A stretch of 64,000 nucleotides of DNA from Acidovorax sp. Leaf78 (GTDB lineage Bacteria > Pseudomonadota > Gammaproteobacteria > Burkholderiales > Burkholderiaceae_C): assembly GCF_001422735.1 (NCBI RefSeq), contig NZ_LMLZ01000012.1, positions 342,516 through 406,515 on the forward strand, written 5' to 3'. The first letter of the stretch is position 1; each line of letters starts with the position of its first letter. Under the pieces are notes generated by a model, which saw only the letters and a program-made list of their open reading frames with translations, had not been told where the DNA came from and did not search any database. Shown here piece by piece: positions 60,040 through 64,000 of the stretch. The position numbers and the translations under genes are program-made.

Positions 60040-60548
60040 TCCCGCTGCTTACTACGCACCTCATCGCCGCAGCTGTCGCGGCCACCGTGGGCTTCGGCGC
60101 CGCCTGGTGGAGCCAGAGCAACCGCTACGGCCTGGAAATCGAGAAGCTCAAGCACCAGGCCACCAGCAACCAGCTGGCCGGCGCCAACCAGGCTGTGAAG
60201 GACATGGCCGGATTCCAGAAAGGACTGAACGATGCACTCGCCAATTTTCAAGCGACGGGCCAGCGCAACGCCGCTGCGCAGCAAGATCTCGACCGCAGCC
60301 TGCGTGAGCTGCGCACTTCTACTGCAGGCCTGCGGGGCGACTTTGCCGGCCTGCCAGCCCGCATCGAGCGAGCTGCCCAGCCCGCCCTCGCCGAGTACGC
60401 CGCAGCCTGCACAGCCGTATTCGAAGACCTGGCAGCTGCAGGTGGACGACTGGCGGAACGTGGTGGAGAGCTCGCGCGCAAAGCTGAAGGGCACGCTGCT
60501 GATGCGGGATTAACGCAGCTTGCCTGGCCTGGTCCTCCCGCAAAGTAG
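60036..60548 (+). CDS. i-spanin, Rz-like
   Basis: 170 residues. An N-terminal membrane helix (HLIAAAVAATVGFGAAWWSQS) precedes a long coiled coil (YGLEIEKLKHQATSNQLAGANQAV...). It spans the periplasm and with Rz1 fuses inner and outer membrane at lysis. It starts inside the end of the endolysin gene. Its stop directly abuts the stop of the convergent KAP gene. Confidence 0.78.
   Translation: MIPLLTTHLIAAAVAATVGFGAAWWSQSNRYGLEIEKLKHQATSNQLAGANQAVKDMAGFQKGLNDALANFQATGQRNAAAQQDLDRSLRELRTSTAGLRGDFAGLPARIERAAQPALAEYAAACTAVFEDLAAAGGRLAERGGELARKAEGHAADAGLTQLAWPGPPAK
60232..60513 (+). CDS. o-spanin, Rz1-like lipoprotein, nested in Rz
   Basis: 93 residues in another frame within the Rz gene, the usual Rz1 layout. 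A basic start (MHSPIFKRRA), a hydrophobic stretch and a lipobox-like LLLQACGA put a lipid on Cys34. A Pro/Ser-rich segment (LPSPPSPSTPQPAQP) follows. It would be an outer-membrane lipoprotein. Confidence 0.65.
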   Translation: MHSPIFKRRASATPLRSKISTAACVSCALLLQACGATLPACQPASSELPSPPSPSTPQPAQPYSKTWQLQVDDWRNVVESSRAKLKGTLLMRD

Positions 60549-62036
60549 TTAATTAGCTGCAGATATGTCTCCTGCCAAGCGAATCAGTTTCACATATTTT
60601 TTAATATTCAAATAGCTCTTGCCGCTACTGTCATTCAACATACCTTCCAACATAGATTGAGGATAGTCATAAAGATTGGAGTTTCGAAATTGTTCGCGAA
60701 CTTTTTCTATTGGGTTGAAAGCGTTGTTGTGATAAAAATTTAATATCTCACTTAACGAGTATTGTTTATCCCTCAGGCTTCCATTGGAGTCGTGATATTT
60801 TGTTTTGAAATTGATTGTGATTAGCTTATCAGTGGGGAATTTGCCGAGGCGACCGTCTAATATTCCATCAATGTCTTGAGGTGATTTGTGTGCCAAGGCG
60901 GCAAGTGCGAAAATGTATGTTAGATATACATTTTCATTATCCGGTATCGAGGCAATCGCCCCCTCCGCTTGTGTGAAAACTTGTTTCTGACTTCTTAGGT
61001 CTAGTTCAAAAGTATTTGCAATATAGGAAAAAATATCGCGCGGCTCTACAATTTGTTTTCTGCCATGCACGTCCAGTGTTTCGAGTCCGGTAATTAAATT
61101 AGGTCTAAGTAAAAAGGAACTGTTGTCGTGCAAATTGCGTGCGTGAGCCAGATTGTCTGGAGCTGGCAATTTGTATTCAAAATCGAAAAACCTTTTTAGG
61201 TAGTTTTGCCCATCAAACCCCGCTCCATAAACTGATTTTATTGAATGCGATAGCTGAGTTAAATTCGTACTTATAATAAAGCAGACGCCTCGTGCGTTCA
61301 AAACATGCTTTATTCCTTCGAGCAATCGAATCGCATAGCTTGGCCTGCAACGGTCCAATTCATCAATAAAAATGTATATGGGAAGATTGATTTCATTTGT
61401 GCTTTCTAGATATGAAGCGAGCCGTTCAAGCTCAGAAATGAAATCAGCGATCGCCATTTTTTGACTGGTGTGACTCTTTAGTACACCATTGAAAAAATTT
61501 TCAATTGCTTTGTCGGTAATTTTTTTCTGCTCTTTTATTTCGATACTTGCATCGGCATCTTCCATTAGAATGCTTTGGACTTGTTCCGCGCCTTCTAACG
61601 TCATATACCTCGTTGCCAGTCCCTTGCCTAGTTGCTTCAATGCTGGAAAGATGGCTTTGCGGCTGTTTGATACTACCTTTTTGGCTTGCGCTAGAAGTTT
61701 CTTTTTTGATTCTTCGCTCAATGCAGGTATTTCATCAATGAACGGTTTGAGAGTTGAATTCAACTCAGCCATGAAGCCGATTAACGGATCGTCGCTAAGA
61801 TCATTTTTCCAGGCATCAAATCGTATAACTGCGTGTTGTTGATTTTCGATGTCTTTGCTCCAGCGCTCTACAAAGAATGATTTTCCTGTGCCCCAACCTC
61901 CATCCAATGCAAACGTGAGGGATGCGCTTTTTGGGGACGCCGCAATCGCCTTGTACTTAGCCTGAACAAGCTTGTAGAGAAAGTTGCCAGATGCTTCCCT
62001 CTTCATGAGGTCGTCACCCCAATGGTCCTTATTCAT
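60549..62036 (-). CDS. KAP-family P-loop NTPase, AT-rich prophage cargo
   Basis: 495 residues. Walker A GGWGTGKSFF (46-55), Walker B IYIFIDELDRCRPSY (220-234) and a long insertion between them identify a KAP P-loop NTPase. Members of this family have been linked to phage exclusion and membrane signalling. No membrane helix is obvious here. The gene is clearly more AT-rich than the phage and runs against the late operon, with AGGGAG just upstream of its ATG: a typical moron. It is probably expressed in the lysogen. Confidence 0.82.
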   Translation of the reverse strand: MNKDHWGDDLMKREASGNFLYKLVQAKYKAIAASPKSASLTFALDGGWGTGKSFFVERWSKDIENQQHAVIRFDAWKNDLSDDPLIGFMAELNSTLKPFIDEIPALSEESKKKLLAQAKKVVSNSRKAIFPALKQLGKGLATRYMTLEGAEQVQSILMEDADASIEIKEQKKITDKAIENFFNGVLKSHTSQKMAIADFISELERLASYLESTNEINLPIYIFIDELDRCRPSYAIRLLEGIKHVLNARGVCFIISTNLTQLSHSIKSVYGAGFDGQNYLKRFFDFEYKLPAPDNLAHARNLHDNSSFLLRPNLITGLETLDVHGRKQIVEPRDIFSYIANTFELDLRSQKQVFTQAEGAIASIPDNENVYLTYIFALAALAHKSPQDIDGILDGRLGKFPTDKLITINFKTKYHDSNGSLRDKQYSLSEILNFYHNNAFNPIEKVREQFRNSNLYDYPQSMLEGMLNDSSGKSYLNIKKYVKLIRLAGDISAAN

Positions 62037-62105
62037 AATCTCCCTTATCGTGCACTAATTACTTGACCGCCATCGGCAAGGTTCCGCATAAAGTTAGCTT
62101 ACAAC

Positions 62106-63407
62106 CTAAGCCCGCGCAATAGGCACATCCTCCCACCGTGTCGTGTACTGCGGCGTGCGCCTCTCCTGCTTCATTCCCCACACCTTTTCGGCCTTGTTGC
62201 TGCCACCAGTAGCGGCTGAGTGCACGGTCCCCTTGCCGTAACGCGTGTTGAGTGCGTCAATGGTCTCGAACAGCTTGCTGCGGTCCCGGTGGTCCTCGTC
62301 TTCCAGATCCAGCTCGCCCTGCAGCACGTTGCCAGGCATCAGGTCCAGCAGCATCACCCCGGCCTTCGCCATCCGATAGCCTGGCTCGTACATCCGCCGC
62401 ATGCCGGCGGCCGCCGCCCATACGAGGTTCCCTGTGTCCGCCGTGGGCCTGCGCAGCGGCACCACAACCGACTTGTTGAACCGCGGCCCGTCGCGGAACG
62501 GTGAGGTGTGGCAGAAAACGAGCAACTGGCTGGCCAGGCTGTCCTGCTTGCGCAGCTTTTCCGCGGCCCGACTCGCAAACTCACTCACGGCCTCGACCAG
62601 CGGGGGGAGATCCGTCACGGTGCTACCGAATGATCGAGTGCATGCAATTTCTTTCTTGGGGTCCGGCGCATCGTCCAGCTGCATGCATTGCATGCCTTGC
62701 AGCTCGCGCACTGTGCGCTCCAGCACGACGCTCCAGCGCCGGCGCACGGTGGCCGGGTCCATGCGCACAAGGTCCAGCACTGTGTGGATGCCGCCTGCGT
62801 GCAACTGCGCGCCGATCTTGCGGCCCACGCCCCACACTTCTTCCACCAGCGTCGCGGCCAGCACGTCGTCGAAGTCCTGCGCGGGCAGGGCGGCCAGGTT
62901 GCAGACCTGGGCCAGTTCGCTGGGGTAGCTACCGGGCTTGCGCTCGGCCGTCTTGGCGATGTGGTTGGCCAGCTTGGCCAGGGTCATCGTGGGCGCAATG
63001 CCCACCCCACAGGGTATGCCCACCCACCTGTCGATGCGGTCGCGGATGGCCTGTGATCGCCGGGTCAGATCGCCCCGCATGCCCTCCAGCCCGATGAAGC
63101 TTTCATCGATCGAGTAAATCTCCTGCGTGGGCCCGAGGCCTGCGGCCAGGCTCATCATCCGGTTGCTCATGTCACCGTACAGAGTGAAGTTCGCGCTCAG
63201 GGCCACCAGGCCGTGCGTGTCTTCCATGTGCTGGATCTGGAACCACGGCGCACCCATCTTGATGCCCAGCGCCTTGGCTTCATTGGACCGCGCGATTGCG
63301 CACCCATCGTTGTTGCTCAGCACCACCACGGGCCGGCCGTTCAGTGACGGCCGGAACACCCGTTCACACGAAACGTAGAAGTTGTTCCCATCGACCAAGG
63401 CATACAT
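62106..63407 (-). CDS. umuC: DNA polymerase V catalytic subunit, UmuC
   Basis: 433 residues from ATG 63407. Y-family polymerase: [17 protein letters not shown] and the SIDESFIGL metal motif are present, with [19 protein letters not shown]. Full family length. It performs error-prone translesion synthesis during the SOS response. It is in an operon with umuD, 27 bases downstream of the umuD stop. Confidence 0.93.
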   Translation of the reverse strand: MYALVDGNNFYVSCERVFRPSLNGRPVVVLSNNDGCAIARSNEAKALGIKMGAPWFQIQHMEDTHGLVALSANFTLYGDMSNRMMSLAAGLGPTQEIYSIDESFIGLEGMRGDLTRRSQAIRDRIDRWVGIPCGVGIAPTMTLAKLANHIAKTAERKPGSYPSELAQVCNLAALPAQDFDDVLAATLVEEVWGVGRKIGAQLHAGGIHTVLDLVRMDPATVRRRWSVVLERTVRELQGMQCMQLDDAPDPKKEIACTRSFGSTVTDLPPLVEAVSEFASRAAEKLRKQDSLASQLLVFCHTSPFRDGPRFNKSVVVPLRRPTADTGNLVWAAAAGMRRMYEPGYRMAKAGVMLLDLMPGNVLQGELDLEDEDHRDRSKLFETIDALNTRYGKGTVHSAATGGSNKAEKVWGMKQERRTPQYTTRWEDVPIARA

Positions 63408-63433
63408 GGCAGTGCACTCGCTGGCGCCCTCGG

Positions 63434-63954
63434 TTAGCTGGTCGGGAAAATCTTCACGCATCCACGCACCACGCCCCACACGTCAATCGTCTGGCTGTCG
63501 CGGGGGATGATGTCCGGATACGTGGGATTGGCCGCGCGCAGCTTGATGCGGCCTGCGCGTTGGTAGAGGTACTTCACCGTGCACTCGCCGTCCACGATTG
63601 CGCCGCGCGCAGCTTGATGCGGCCTGCGCGTTGGTAGAGGTACTTCACCGTGCACTCGCCGTCCACGATTGCCACGACGATGAGCCCATGCTTCGGCCGT
63701 ACTGCCTTGTCCACGGCAATGATGCTGCCGTCCTCGATGCCGGCATCGCGCATGGAGTCGCCTTTGACTCGCCAGAAGTAGGTGGCTTGGGGGTGCACCA
63801 CCAGCAGCTGCATGATGTCCAGCCGCTCGACCACGAAGTCGTCGGCAGGTGATGGAAACCCCGCGCGCACGCTCACGCCGCAGATCGGCAGAGCGAGCGA
63901 CTGCACGGCCACGTCGTAGGGCACCGGCAGCGGGGAATCCAAAAGACTGTACAT
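63434..63954 (-). pseudogene. umuD: UmuD-like LexA-family protein broken by a 71-base tandem duplication
   Basis: The frame from ATG 63954 has the UmuD features: cleavage-type Ala31-Gly32 in VRAGFPSPADD, catalytic Ser67 in KGDSMRD and Lys104 in CTVKYLYQ. After 'KLRAA' the frame shifts and stops early (63574). The correct C-terminus ([20 protein letters not shown]...IFPTS, TAA at 63436-63434) is present in another frame after the duplicated segment. Removing one 71-base unit restores one frame. Either a real defect, a reversible on/off state, or an assembly artefact. Confidence 0.82.
63531..63672. repeat. Perfect 71-base tandem duplication within umuD
   Basis: The unit starting GCCGCGCGCAGCTTGATGCG occurs at 63531-63601 and again at 63602-63672 with no mismatch. 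71 is not a multiple of three, so it shifts the frame. Confidence 0.93.
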
Positions 63955-63962
63955 ATTTACAG
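63947..63962. promoter_or_regulatory. LexA (SOS) box over the umuD start
   Basis: CTGTACATATTTACAG (plus strand) fits CTGT-N8-ACAG, the LexA consensus; on the minus strand it reads CTGTAAATATGTACAG. The umuD ATG (63954-63952) lies inside the box. Confidence 0.75.
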
Positions 63963-64000
63963 TGTATCCGATGCGCGGCAGAATGTGCTGCATGTGCACC

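Larger units (their letters stand above)
20500..64000. mobile_element. Lambda-like siphophage prophage integrated at dusA (right end outside window)
   Basis: A contiguous set of integrase, immunity, replication, packaging, head, tail and lysis genes runs in lambda-like order from the dusA 5' end. It extends beyond the last base because umuD is still inside it or at its edge and no right attachment site is seen. All structural genes look intact. At least 43.5 kb is present. Confidence 0.92.

Noticed and set aside
1..64000. tRNA or rRNA genes
   Set aside because: I looked for cloverleaf-type and rRNA landmarks and saw none; the integration target is the dusA gene, not a tRNA.

Overview
The window is high-GC betaproteobacterial DNA, most likely from an Acidovorax-like member of the Comamonadaceae. 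The evidence is the gene content (a phaC-phaA-phaB polyhydroxybutyrate locus, a dapC-dapD-pilU-dapE-prmB string, an intracellular PHB depolymerase, an RnfB-type ferredoxin) and a short dispersed repeat with core ATAGCTGCTnGCGCTT, which I remember from genomes of this family. Everything here is read from sequence alone; no database search was possible.

Bases 1-20605 are chromosome. The plus strand carries the end of phaC, then phaA and phaB, each followed by an intrinsic terminator. After a roughly 530-base gap holding a possible 24-codon gene and one dispersed repeat, a long minus-strand block runs dapC, dapD, pilU, dapE, prmB, a large membrane protein and a YheS-type ABC-F protein; the last four are linked by ATGA or very short junctions. 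A plus-strand chemoreceptor with a C-terminal sensor-like domain follows. Then come minus-strand rnfB and phaZ (PHB depolymerase with an unusual Ala/Lys/Pro tail), a RelA/SpoT-domain protein, a GNAT acetyltransferase and dusA.

From the 5' end of dusA to the window end (at least 43.5 kb) lies a lambda-like siphophage prophage. It starts with a tyrosine integrase next to dusA, a known integration target, and an AT-rich membrane cargo gene. A leftward early operon (33.3 to 22.5 kb, minus strand) encodes many small proteins, an HD hydrolase, an adenine-type and a C5-cytosine methyltransferase, and ends in a PrtN-like protein. The immunity region (33.3-34.6 kb) has two pairs of TACC-N4-GGTA operators flanking a membrane protein and a divergent repressor/Cro pair. 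The rightward operon has a CII-like regulator, a lambda O-like initiator whose gene contains seven iterons followed by an AT-rich stretch, and a lambda P-like loader. Packaging and head genes follow (Nu1-like and gpA-like terminase, a Mor-like regulator, gpW-like, portal, a fused prohead protease-major capsid protein with an internal start, decoration protein, completion proteins). The tail genes run from the tube to a discoidin-like tip protein, and the lysis cassette is a candidate holin, SAR endolysin and nested Rz/Rz1.

The right end carries minus-strand accessory genes: an AT-rich KAP-family P-loop NTPase that is a candidate exclusion or defence factor, umuC, and a umuD broken by a perfect 71-base tandem duplication under a LexA box. 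The right attachment site is not in the window. The strongest points for follow-up are the iteron-bearing initiator gene, the symmetrical operator pairs, the nested capsid gene, the 48-base repeats flanking gpW and portal, the repeat-filled cytosine methyltransferase, the KAP cargo and the duplicated umuD.
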